A DNA stretch of 64,000 nucleotides, taken from the NCBI RefSeq assembly GCF_002920535.1, contig NZ_PQSS01000001.1, positions 224,233 through 288,232 on the forward strand, written 5' to 3'. This document shows positions 9,251 through 18,209 of this stretch, piece after piece. The first letter of the stretch is position 1. Each line of letters begins with the position of its first letter. The notes under the pieces were generated by a model. It worked only from the letters and a program-made list of their open reading frames with translations, ran no database searches and was not told the DNA's origin. Position numbers and translations under genes: made by a program. Source of the DNA: Streptomyces sp. Ru71. GTDB lineage: Bacteria > Actinomycetota > Actinomycetes > Streptomycetales > Streptomycetaceae.

Positions 9251-11056
9251 TCACGTGGACGGCCGGCGACGGGCCCGGCCGGGCGGAAGAGCGGCGCGGA
9301 CCGTCGTGATGACGGCCGTGACCGCCATCAGGAACAGCAGGATGCGGAACGCGTAGCCGAGGGCGTTCGCGTGCAGCAGGCTGTTCAGGGCCACGAGGGC
9401 GAAGCCGAGCCCGCCCGCGATGACGGGCATGCGGCCGACCGGGTTCCGCACCAGGACCAGGACCGCGCCGATGGCGAGCACCGCCGTGAGGAGCAGGAAG
9501 AGCACCGTCTGGAGCACCCCCGAGGCGTAGGTCGCCATGCCCGCGTCGACGGCCTGGCCGGCGGAGAATGGGACGCCGGCCGCCGCGAACAGGGTCAGCA
9601 GGGCCGGTGCGACGGTCCCGGCCCTGACGACCGGCTCCGGGACCGCCTGCGGGCCGCGGCACCACCGGGCCGTGGACGGGCGGAGGGCCGCGACCACCGC
9701 CGTCACCGCGGCGACGGCCGTCAGAGGGCCGACGACATGGGCGATCATGACGACGGTCTGCGGCCCGTCCGCGACCTCGTACTGCAGGGCGGCGCTCAGC
9801 CCGTGCAGCGCGGTCGCGACGCCCGCCACCGCGATCGTCCGACGACCGGGCAGCCTGCGGCGCAACAGCAGCCCCACCCCCAAGCCGAGCGCCGCCGACT
9901 CGGCCAGGCCCAGCAACAGGTTTCCGACGAGCAGCCCGATGGGTGCACCAGGGTCTGTCAGATAGGTGACGCTCAGGGAGATCATGTACACCAGCGGCGG
10001 CAGGCAGGTCAGCGCCGCCGCCATGGCGACGGTCGCGGACCGGCGCGCGTCGAGGCCGGTCTCGCCCGGCCCGTGGCTCGTGACGGGGAGGGTCGGCGGG
10101 GCGACGTCGATCCGCTCGGTCGACGCGGTCGTGGCGGCGGTCGGCTCAGGGCGACCCTGGTCGAGCTGACGGGTCGTCATCTCCGGGCGGTCCGACTGCC
10201 CGGTCGTCGGCTCCGGGCGGTCCAGCCGTCGCAGGGCCGCCGCGACCTGCGCCGCGCTGTCGTGCCGGCTGCCGGGGTCCTTCTCCAGCAGTCGCAGGAC
10301 CAGCGCGTCCCAGTCGGCCGACAGGCCCGGCGCGAGGGAACCGGGCGCGGGCGGGGTGTCGGTGAGGTGGGCGCTGAGATAGCCCAGGGTGTCGGGCGCC
10401 TCGAAGGGCAGTCGGCCGGTGAGGAGTTCGAAGAGCACGCAGCCCAAGGCGTACAGGTCGCTGCGGGGTTCGGGGCGGCCGCGTGCCTGCTCGGGGGCCA
10501 TGTAGGGCGGGGTGCCGACGATGAAGCCGGTCTGCGTCAGCCGGTCCGTGGTGGCGTACGGGTCGGCCGCCCGCGCGATGCCGAAGTCCAGCACCTTCAC
10601 GTCGCCGGAGCCGGTCACCATGATGTTCGAGGGCTTGACGTCCCGGTGCATGACCCCGGCCGCGTGTGCCTCGGCCAGTGCGTCGGCGACCTGTGAGCCC
10701 CAACGCGCCGCGTCCCCCGGGGTGATGCCGCCGCGGCGCAGCAGGGCGTCGAGGCCTTGGCCGCGCAGCCGTTCCATGACGAGGAAGGGCGTCGCCCGTC
10801 CTTCCACGTTCGCCTCGCCGACGTCGTGCAGGGTCACGATGCGGGGGTGCTGGAGCCGGGCGGTGAGCCGTGCCTCGCGCAGGAAGCGGGCCCGGGCGTC
10901 GGTGGCGTGGCTGCCACCGCCGGAGAGCAACGAGATGAGCTTCACCGCGACGTGCCGGTCCAGCCGCTCGTCCCGGGCCTCCCACACCTGGCCCATACCG
11001 CCTTCGCCGAGCGGCTCCACGAGCCGGTAACGGCCTCCCAGTAGCTGGTCCCGCAC
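9251..11056 (-). CDS. Membrane Ser/Thr protein kinase (Hanks type)
   Basis: A 601-residue kinase. The catalytic domain (about residues 9-270) has the glycine loop GEGGMGQVW, ATP lysine K39, HRDVKPSN with D139, DFG with D157 and APEQARG, so it should be active. A linker rich in Thr/Glu/Pro (about 275-340) could carry autophosphorylation sites. Residues 340-600 hold about seven hydrophobic segments instead of the usual single span plus PASTA sensor domains. The GTG start is set by GAGGAGG seven bases upstream. The signal it senses is unknown. Confidence 0.9.
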   Translation of the reverse strand: MRDQLLGGRYRLVEPLGEGGMGQVWEARDERLDRHVAVKLISLLSGGGSHATDARARFLREARLTARLQHPRIVTLHDVGEANVEGRATPFLVMERLRGQGLDALLRRGGITPGDAARWGSQVADALAEAHAAGVMHRDVKPSNIMVTGSGDVKVLDFGIARAADPYATTDRLTQTGFIVGTPPYMAPEQARGRPEPRSDLYALGCVLFELLTGRLPFEAPDTLGYLSAHLTDTPPAPGSLAPGLSADWDALVLRLLEKDPGSRHDSAAQVAAALRRLDRPEPTTGQSDRPEMTTRQLDQGRPEPTAATTASTERIDVAPPTLPVTSHGPGETGLDARRSATVAMAAALTCLPPLVYMISLSVTYLTDPGAPIGLLVGNLLLGLAESAALGLGVGLLLRRRLPGRRTIAVAGVATALHGLSAALQYEVADGPQTVVMIAHVVGPLTAVAAVTAVVAALRPSTARWCRGPQAVPEPVVRAGTVAPALLTLFAAAGVPFSAGQAVDAGMATYASGVLQTVLFLLLTAVLAIGAVLVLVRNPVGRMPVIAGGLGFALVALNSLLHANALGYAFRILLFLMAVTAVITTVRAALPPGRARRRPST

Positions 11057-11359
11057 CGCCGGGCCTCCTCGTTCCGCCCCCGCCGGGATCGCCCCGGCCC
11101 CCCACGCCCTCCCGGATCATGCCGCGCCTGCGCACCTCGTACAGGCGATCTGCAGAAACTCCACAAACCGCGGCCGCCCGCGTCGCGCCCCGGGACCGCT
11201 GCTGACACTCCGCCAACCCGCCCCGACGGCTGTCGCTGAGCCGGGTCCGACCACCGAAGGGGGGTACCGCACGCCTTCGATAGACCGTTCGATACCGTGT
11301 CGCCTTCTTACGCACGATCACGCGGGCAATCTCCCCTGTCCGCTTCCCCATGGAGCGAC
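11057..11359. promoter_or_regulatory. Divergent intergenic region, kinase to subtilase
   Basis: No gene is supported in this 303-bp gap. It holds the upstream regions of the kinase (minus) and the subtilase (plus). The one notable element is a direct repeat TTCGATA at 11276-11282 and 11288-11294, spaced 12 bases start to start, about one helical turn, roughly 70 bp before the subtilase start. This could be an activator or repressor site, but no promoter hexamers stand out around it. Confidence 0.3.
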
Positions 11360-14131
11360 ATGAAGCGACCTATATGGTCCACCTTTGTCATGGCCTTGAT
11401 AGCCGTGACCTTCGGTGCCATACCGGCCCACGCCGCACCGGTGCCGACCGAATCGGCACCCCCGGCGACAGCCGACCCCGTCGACCCGGCCCTCGGCCAC
11501 AAGGTGGCCGACGGCGGCACGGTCCGGGTCAACGTCCTCACCAGGAGCCGTTCCGACCTGCCCGCCGCCGCTCGCGCCGGCAAGACGGGCAAGGCTCTGC
11601 AGACCCTGTCCACCCTGCCCGTGACCACGCTCCGCGTGGACAAGGCCGGTCTGCAGAAGCTGGCCGCTCAGCCCGGTGTCGTGAGCGTCACCGAGGACGA
11701 GGCCGCGTCCCCCGGCCTGGATTCGACCATTCCGGTCGTCGGCGCGGACAAGACCGTCGCCGCGGGCAAGAACGGCGCCGGCACCGCGGTGGCCGTCATC
11801 GACACCGGCGTCGCCGTCCACCACCCCTTCCTCGGGGGCCGGGTGATCGCCGAGGCGTGCTTCTCGACCAACGACTCCGCCGCCGGTGACACCAGCCTGT
11901 GCCCCAACGGCACCGAGCAGCAGGAGGGATCGGGCTCGGCGGACGTGGAGACCGGCCCCTGCGCGGGGACGCACCTGTGCGATCACGGCACCCATGTCGC
12001 CGGCATCGCCGCCGGCAACGGGCAGGGCCTGACCGGAGCCCCCAAGACCGGTGTCGCCCCCGGCGCCGACATCATCGCCATCCAGGTGTTCCACAAGAAC
12101 AGCACCGAAGGCGTCTGCGGCGTCGGCAAGGCGCCGTGCGTGAAGGCGTACGAGAGCGACCAGCTGGCGGGCCTGGAGAAGGTCCTGCAGCTGCGCCAGT
12201 CCGGCCTGCCGATCGCATCGGCCAACATGAGCCTGGGCACGGGCACCGGCTACTACCAGTACTGCGACACGGACATCCGCAAGCCGGTCATCGACAGCCT
12301 GCGCGCCGCCGGTGTCGCCACGGTCGTCGCCGCCATGAACAACGCCTACACCGCCGCGGTGGGCGCTCCCGCGTGCATCTCCTCGGCCGTCGCGGTGGGC
12401 AGCACCACCGACGACGACCAGCTGTCCTCCTTCACCAACCGGGGCCCGCTGCTGGACCTCTTCGCCCCGGGCAGTGACGTCGTCTCCTCGATCCCGGGCA
12501 ACGCCTACGTCTCCTACAACGGCACCTCCATGGCGACTCCGCACGTGGCGGGCGCCTTCGCCGTGCTCCGGCAGGCGTACCCCCGGGCGAGCGTCGACGA
12601 GTTGGAGTCGCTCCTGAAGGCGACCGGAAAGCCCATCGCCAACGGCAACGGCACCACTCCGCGCATCCGGCTCGACCGGGCGGTGAAGCCGCAGATCACG
12701 GACTTCAACGGCGACGGCGTGGAGGACACGGCCGTCGGGGACCCGAAGGCGACCGTCGGCGGCGACGCCAAGGCCGGCGTGGTCCGCGTGGTGTACGGCG
12801 GCGGCAAGGGCACCGCCGAGATCAACCAGGATGTCCGCGTCGTGTCGGAAGGCGCCGAGCCGAACGACTCGTTCGGCGAGAACCTCGCCACCGTCGACTA
12901 CGACGACGACGGCTACACCGACCTCGTGGTGGGTGTCCCGTCCGAGGACGTCGGCACGGTCACGGACGCCGGATCGGTCCAGGTCTTCTACGGCGCCGCG
13001 GGCGGCCTGTCCACGGGCAAGGCGCCCCTCAACCTCGTCCAGGGCAGCGGCGAGGGCTCGATCCTCTCCTCGGCCCCCGAGGCCGGCGACCGCTTCGGTG
13101 CCGCCGTCGCCGCCGGTCGCACCACCGGCGGTGAGCCGTACCTGGTGATCGGCGTGCCCGGCGAGGACCTGGGCACGGTCACCGACGCCGGCAGCGCCCA
13201 CTATCTGCGGGGCAGCATCAACGTCGCCCTCCACCAGGACAAGCCGGGCGTGGACGGTACCGCCGAGGCCGGCGACAAGTTCGGCTCGGCCGTCGCGGCC
13301 TCCGCGAACCACATCGTCATCGGCTCGCCCGGCGAGGCGATCGGCACCCTGGCCAACGCGGGCGGCGTGCAGATCTTCAAGCACGACCTGAGCGCCGACG
13401 GCATCCCCACCCCGCTCCAGGGCATCAGCCAGGACGACGACTTCGTCTCCGGCGCGTCCGAGGCGGGCGACCAGTTCGGCGCGTCCGTGGCGGCCGTCGC
13501 CTACGCCCCCTCCGCCACGTCCGCCGCGACCGACACCGTCTTCGCGGTGGGCTCCCCCGGTGAGGCCCTGACAGTCGGCACCAGCAGCGTCAGCCAGGCC
13601 GGCGCCGTCCAGTCCTTCCGTGTCACCGGCGCCGGTGCCGTCACCCAGGCCGCCAATTTCAACGCCGAGGTCGCCAACGTCCAGGGCTCGGCCGAGACCG
13701 GCGACAAGTTCGGCCAGAAGGTCGCGCTCGCCAACCTGGCCCCGCACGATCCGGCCAGCGCGAGCACCCTCGTCCTCGCGGTCGGCATCCCCGGTGAGGA
13801 CGTCGGCACCACCGCGGACGCGGGCGCGGTGCAGACCTTCTACCCGTTCGGCGCTCCCGGTGACACCGACTTCTGGCTGGAGGCCGGCAACGCCTCCGGT
13901 CTGGCCGGCACCCCGACGGCCGGCCACGCCATCGGCAACTACCTCGGAGTGACGGCCTCGCGGCTCTACGTCGGTGTGCCCAACAGCGCGCCCTACGGCA
14001 TCGCCCAGGCCGTGCCGTGGAGCAACGCCACCGGCGGACGTACCGGCGCGACCGGCACGGTGACCGTGTACCAGCCGGGCCAGAACGGCCTCCCGGCCGC
14101 GGGCGGCGGTTTCGGCTCGTCGATCGGCTGA
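11360..14131 (+). CDS. Secreted subtilisin-like serine protease with FG-GAP repeats
   Basis: A 923-residue exported S8 peptidase. A signal peptide (about residues 1-25, ending IPAHA) precedes an inhibitor-like prodomain. The catalytic triad is D148 (AVIDTGV), H209 (DHGTHVAG) and S390 (GTSMATPHVAG). From about residue 450 the chain consists of about seven FG-GAP repeats (DFNGDGVEDTAVG, DYDDDGYTDLVVG, then units starting EAGDRFG, EAGDKFG, EAGDQFG, ETGDKFG), probably a calcium-binding integrin-like propeller. The ATG before MKRPIWS is chosen because it places the signal peptide at the N terminus; a GGAG lies four bases upstream. A strong terminator follows. Confidence 0.92.
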   Translation: MKRPIWSTFVMALIAVTFGAIPAHAAPVPTESAPPATADPVDPALGHKVADGGTVRVNVLTRSRSDLPAAARAGKTGKALQTLSTLPVTTLRVDKAGLQKLAAQPGVVSVTEDEAASPGLDSTIPVVGADKTVAAGKNGAGTAVAVIDTGVAVHHPFLGGRVIAEACFSTNDSAAGDTSLCPNGTEQQEGSGSADVETGPCAGTHLCDHGTHVAGIAAGNGQGLTGAPKTGVAPGADIIAIQVFHKNSTEGVCGVGKAPCVKAYESDQLAGLEKVLQLRQSGLPIASANMSLGTGTGYYQYCDTDIRKPVIDSLRAAGVATVVAAMNNAYTAAVGAPACISSAVAVGSTTDDDQLSSFTNRGPLLDLFAPGSDVVSSIPGNAYVSYNGTSMATPHVAGAFAVLRQAYPRASVDELESLLKATGKPIANGNGTTPRIRLDRAVKPQITDFNGDGVEDTAVGDPKATVGGDAKAGVVRVVYGGGKGTAEINQDVRVVSEGAEPNDSFGENLATVDYDDDGYTDLVVGVPSEDVGTVTDAGSVQVFYGAAGGLSTGKAPLNLVQGSGEGSILSSAPEAGDRFGAAVAAGRTTGGEPYLVIGVPGEDLGTVTDAGSAHYLRGSINVALHQDKPGVDGTAEAGDKFGSAVAASANHIVIGSPGEAIGTLANAGGVQIFKHDLSADGIPTPLQGISQDDDFVSGASEAGDQFGASVAAVAYAPSATSAATDTVFAVGSPGEALTVGTSSVSQAGAVQSFRVTGAGAVTQAANFNAEVANVQGSAETGDKFGQKVALANLAPHDPASASTLVLAVGIPGEDVGTTADAGAVQTFYPFGAPGDTDFWLEAGNASGLAGTPTAGHAIGNYLGVTASRLYVGVPNSAPYGIAQAVPWSNATGGRTGATGTVTVYQPGQNGLPAAGGGFGSSIG

Positions 14132-14170
14132 CCGCGACGGCGACCCGGACCTGACCGGACGCACCTGTGA

Positions 14171-14205
14171 GTGAGGCCCCGGAGGATCCCCCTCCGGGGC
14201 CTCAC
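14171..14205 (+). terminator. Strong stem-loop terminator after the subtilase
   Basis: A perfect 15-bp inverted repeat (14171-14185 and 14191-14205) with a five-base loop ATCCC. It begins 40 bases after the subtilase stop. There is no T-tract, as is common in Streptomyces. It can also serve the convergent exonuclease-family remnant, whose frame ends at 14231. Confidence 0.85.
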
Positions 14206-14230
14206 CCGTTCCGGTCACGGCGGTGTCGCA

Positions 14231-14380
14231 TCAGACGTTGTACGTGATCGTCCGCACGGTCGGCGCGGTGGCGGGGTCCACGGTGTCGGCCTCGGCGGCG
14301 GTCGCGGAGCCGGCGAGCAGCGCGAGAACGGCGGCGAGCCGCGCGACCCGGCGCAGGGTGCTTCTTCGAGGGCGTCTCAC
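14231..14380 (-). pseudogene. Truncated secreted endonuclease/exonuclease/phosphatase-family gene
   Basis: A 49-residue frame opens with a GTG preceded by GGAGGGG. It encodes a basic N-terminus, a signal peptide (LAAVLALLAGSATAAEA) and then TVRTITYNV before TGA. The last segment matches the first beta strand of DNase I-like (EEP) enzymes, normally followed by hundreds of residues with the catalytic site. Here a stop and then the subtilase terminator come at once, so the body is missing. It could instead be a tiny secreted peptide gene; truncation is the better reading. Confidence 0.55.
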
Positions 14381-14399
14381 GTCCGCCCCTCCATTCAGA

Positions 14400-14426
14400 G
14401 AAGATCGGGTCAGCGTAACGATCTTC
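14400..14426. promoter_or_regulatory. Inverted repeat GAAGATCG-N11-CGATCTTC
   Basis: Two exact 8-base arms at 14400-14407 and 14419-14426 are separated by 11 bases. The element lies 20 bp upstream of the truncated exonuclease-family start and just before the MerR-type promoter. It may be an operator left over from the now truncated gene. No regulator can be named. Confidence 0.35.
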
Positions 14427-14440
14427 GAGAACGGGTCGGC

Positions 14441-14471
14441 TTGCGCTGGAGTGCACTCCAGGTCGTAGCGT
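14441..14471 (+). promoter_or_regulatory. MerR-type promoter driving the aldo/keto reductase
   Basis: A -35 TTGCGC (14441-14446) and a -10 TAGCGT (14466-14471) are separated by 19 bp. The spacer region holds the perfect palindrome CTGGAGTGCACTCCAG (14446-14461). An over-long 19-20 bp spacer with a central palindrome is the hallmark of promoters activated by DNA distortion by MerR-family proteins, and the palindrome resembles NmlR/AdhR-type sites. No MerR gene is in the window. The leader to the predicted start would be about 135 bases. Confidence 0.7.
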
Positions 14472-14612
14472 CGCAGACACCGCGACGCGCGAGGCCCGAT
14501 TCGCCCGGTGTCTCCCACGGGATGCCGGGCGCCGCAATCCGTTGCTAGATGGATGAGGGCCTTGTGCCGTCCGAACGATGAACGAGTTGTGCACGAAAGG
14601 CTGGGACACGTC

Positions 14613-15602
<990 letters not shown>

Positions 15603-15639
15603 CCGGGCCGCCGGCGTCACCGTCGTCCGATCGTCGAGG

Positions 15640-16287
15640 TCAGTCCTTTCGCCCGGTCGCGGCGACGGTGACACCGAGGCCGATCATGGCGAGCCCACCG
15701 ACCCCGCCGACCAGCGAGAGCCGCCGCGGCGAGCGGGCGAACCAGTCGCGCGCGGTGGCCGCGGCCAGGCCCCAGACGGTGTCGGAGGCGAGGGCGATGG
15801 CGTTGAAGACGAGACCGAGCAGGAGCATCTGCACGGCGACATGCCCCTGCTCGCGGTCCACGAACTGCGGCAGCACCGCCGCGAAGAACACGATGGTCTT
15901 GGGGTTGGTCACACCGACCGCGAACCCTTCCAGGAAGGTTCGCAGACCGCCGTGCGCCACGCCCTCCCCGGCGAACGAGGCCCGCAGCGAACCACGTTCA
16001 CGCCACGCCTTGACGCCGAGGTACACCAGGTAGGCGGCCCCCGCCAGCTTGAGCGAGGTGAACACGAGTACCGAACGTTCCACGACGGACCCGATACCGA
16101 AGGCCACAGCCACGATCAGCAGGTAGGCGCCGAGCGTGTTGCCCACGACGGTGGTCAGCGCGGCTCGCCGCCCCTGCGCCAGCGCCCGCCCGACCACGAA
16201 CAGCACGCTGGGGCCGGGGATCACGATCAGCAGGAACGACATGGCCGCGAAGGCGAGCAAACGGTCGGTGGACACCATGTGACTCAT
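15640..16287 (-). CDS. LysE/RhtB-family exporter
   Basis: A 215-residue membrane protein with about six spans that exports amino acids or similar small metabolites. The family signature near the N-terminus is FLLIVIPGPSVLFVVGRAL, and the central VGVTNPKTIVFFAAVLPQF is diagnostic. The start is the ATG of MSHMVSTDR; an in-frame ATG three codons later is an alternative, and neither has a clear ribosome binding site. It is convergent with the aldo/keto reductase. The cargo cannot be predicted. Confidence 0.9.
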   Translation of the reverse strand: MSHMVSTDRLLAFAAMSFLLIVIPGPSVLFVVGRALAQGRRAALTTVVGNTLGAYLLIVAVAFGIGSVVERSVLVFTSLKLAGAAYLVYLGVKAWRERGSLRASFAGEGVAHGGLRTFLEGFAVGVTNPKTIVFFAAVLPQFVDREQGHVAVQMLLLGLVFNAIALASDTVWGLAAATARDWFARSPRRLSLVGGVGGLAMIGLGVTVAATGRKD

Positions 16288-16356
16288 GCAAGCACGGGAA
16301 GGTCCGGCCCCTCCAGCCGTTTCTCGACCGGCCGGCCTCTGCACCAGTGGGGGCGC

Positions 16357-16383
16357 GGGGCCTCGGGGGCGCCAGGCCGCCCC
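16357..16383 (-). terminator. Possible terminator after the GNAT gene
   Basis: GGGGCCT at 16357-16363 can pair with AGGCC plus the following C-run at 16374-16383, leaving a ten-base loop. It lies 20-45 bases downstream of the GNAT stop on the minus strand. The pairing is interrupted, so this is tentative. Confidence 0.3.
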
Positions 16384-16403
16384 CCCCGGGCGGGTCGGTG
16401 CCG

Positions 16404-17171
16404 TCAGCGATGCCGATCCGGGCGCAAGGAGACGTAGAGGCGAGTGCCCTGCGGTCGGTAACCGACGCGCTCGTAGACGCGGCGGGATCCTTCTCCGGAG
16501 TACTCCAGCCACACTGATCCGGCCCCCTGGGCGAACATCGCCTCGGTGAGCGTGGCGGTTACCGCGGCGGCGATGCCGCGGCCACGGTAGGCGGGGCGGG
16601 TGCCGACGCCGGACAGCTCTGCGGTGCCCTCGGCCGACGGGGAGCAGGACGCCCCGCCGACGATGCCGGCCCGCGGGTCGCGGACGAAGCGCACCGCTCC
16701 GCCGCTCTGCTGGGTGCGGCGCAGCCGGGCCGCACCCTGTGCGGAGGGTGCGAAGACGCCACCGAACGCCTCGGCGAGTGCGGCATCGAGCTCGGTGAAC
16801 TCTTCGTCGGTGGTCGGGCACCGTACGTGCGGGGAGTGCGCGGACGAGGGGAGGGCCAGGGTCTGGGGTGTGCAGACGAGGTATTCGTGCACCGCCTCGA
16901 TGCCGAAACCGGCCGCCCGCAGGGCCGGTGCCACGGCAGGGGCCGCTTGCGGTGCGAACTCCAGCCGGGGCAGCAGACCCCGCTCCCGGAAGACCCCGAT
17001 CAGCGCCCTGACGTCCCGCTCCGTCGGCTTGGCAGCGGGCAGCGGGGTCGCGTAGTTGAGGTAGGGGCTGTCGGTATCAGGGGTGAAGCCCGCGACGAAG
17101 CCACCGGTCTCGATGACCACGGGACGGCGGCGGAGGTTGGCGACGGCAAAGCTCTGGACCTGGATGTCCAT
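16404..17171 (-). CDS. GNAT-family N-acetyltransferase
   Basis: A 255-residue protein whose C-terminal half carries the acetyl-CoA binding motif TRPAYRGRGIAAAVTATL and then GSVWLEYSGEGSRRVYERVGYRPQG, the GNAT motif A/B region. The N-terminal half resembles a degenerate second GNAT fold. The ATG before MDIQVQSFAV is preferred, with GAGGT eleven bases upstream; a GTG six codons earlier is possible. It lies alone on the minus strand. The acetyl acceptor is unknown. Confidence 0.85.
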   Translation of the reverse strand: MDIQVQSFAVANLRRRPVVIETGGFVAGFTPDTDSPYLNYATPLPAAKPTERDVRALIGVFRERGLLPRLEFAPQAAPAVAPALRAAGFGIEAVHEYLVCTPQTLALPSSAHSPHVRCPTTDEEFTELDAALAEAFGGVFAPSAQGAARLRRTQQSGGAVRFVRDPRAGIVGGASCSPSAEGTAELSGVGTRPAYRGRGIAAAVTATLTEAMFAQGAGSVWLEYSGEGSRRVYERVGYRPQGTRLYVSLRPDRHR

Positions 17172-17439
17172 GACGGGTGTTGACCTCACGAAGTCTCTGG
17201 GAAAGCCCGTAGTTCGGGGCACGGGAGTGTGGCGGTGCGTCAGGCACCGCTTCGTGGGGCCGCCGTCGAGGGACAGCGTGACAGGCCGAGGCTGCTGCGG
17301 AGCAAGCGCTCAGGACCGACGGCGGCCACTGATGGACGCCGAGAACATTGGCTTCGTTCCTCACCGTGAGCAGGTCTGCAAGATCGCAGAACACGGCACA
17401 CTGTTCCACGACCTACCGGAGCGGGCAAGCGATTTCACA

Positions 17440-17913
17440 TCAGGGTCCATTGAAAGACGCCTGCCGGGCAAGGAACTCCTCGAACGCCGCCTTCTGCCGT
17501 GGATCCATGAAGCCTTGGCGGACATCGCGGGCCTTTTCCTGGAGCCAGTGGGCCTCGGCGGGGTCCAGTAGCTCGGCGACCACCACGCCTTCGCGAGCAA
17601 CCGCCGTGCGCCCTCCCACGCGAAGACGAAAAAGCGTGAACGCGCCGAACTCCGCCGGGTGGGCCAGCTCCGGCTCCTCCGCCGCAGTCCCGGTCTCTTC
17701 CCCAGCGTCACTCATCGGGTAGGCCGTGGGGGCCCAATGCTCCCAGAGCGCGAGCGTGGCCGCGGGCACCAAGACCGCGCGTTCCGCCTCGTCACGTCCC
17801 TCCCACCTGAACGTGACGGTGATGGGCTCGCCGACCGCCTCGGCCAGCCCGAGCACCCTCTCCATCTCATCGTTGATCGGGTGATCCACCACTACGTCGA
17901 TCTGAATTCCCAT
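17440..17913 (-). CDS. Hypothetical protein
   Basis: A 157-residue acidic protein of no recognised family. It starts MGIQIDVVVDHPINDEMERVLGLAEA, has a central segment EPITVTFRWEGRDEAE, and a C-terminal helix LQEKARDVRQGFMDPRQKAAFEEFL. There are no signal peptide, membrane or catalytic motifs. The ATG at 17913 gives a compact globular protein; the earlier in-frame extension is low quality. Codon use is normal for the region. Confidence 0.6.
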   Translation of the reverse strand: MGIQIDVVVDHPINDEMERVLGLAEAVGEPITVTFRWEGRDEAERAVLVPAATLALWEHWAPTAYPMSDAGEETGTAAEEPELAHPAEFGAFTLFRLRVGGRTAVAREGVVVAELLDPAEAHWLQEKARDVRQGFMDPRQKAAFEEFLARQASFNGP

Positions 17914-18209
17914 GGTGCCCGAGGCTACTGACCGTCGGACTCCCCCCTCCTGAACGGACCGTACGACCAAGTTGAGACGCCCGAGCAGGGGCTGTGCGCC
18001 GGGGGATCCTCCGCCATGCGGCCATGCGCGATGCCCTCACCCAGCCCCGCCAAACCACCCCAACGAGTGACCCGGAGACGTTCACAACTCCTTTACGTGC
18101 TGGCTGATTTGTGACTGTGCTGTGTGCGTCGCCACGAGGAAGATGTGGCTGCTTTGTGGGTCGTTGCAGTTCAAGCCGGTTGCCGCGGGAAGGGTCGGGG
18201 GCGAGGCCG

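Noticed and set aside
11318..14218. A long antisense open frame over the subtilase gene.
   Set aside because: Composition is Gly/Val/Arg/Ala-rich and no family is recognisable; the sense strand has an intact protease with signal peptide.
17332..17571. Plus-strand frame beginning MDAENIGFVPHREQVCKIAEHG.
   Set aside because: It looks briefly protein-like, but runs into the antisense of the 17440-17913 gene, has low G/C at third positions and no family match.
18111..18209. Upstream GTG starts for the RHS protein.
   Set aside because: They add a Cys/Arg-rich segment with no ribosome binding site before the natural export signal.
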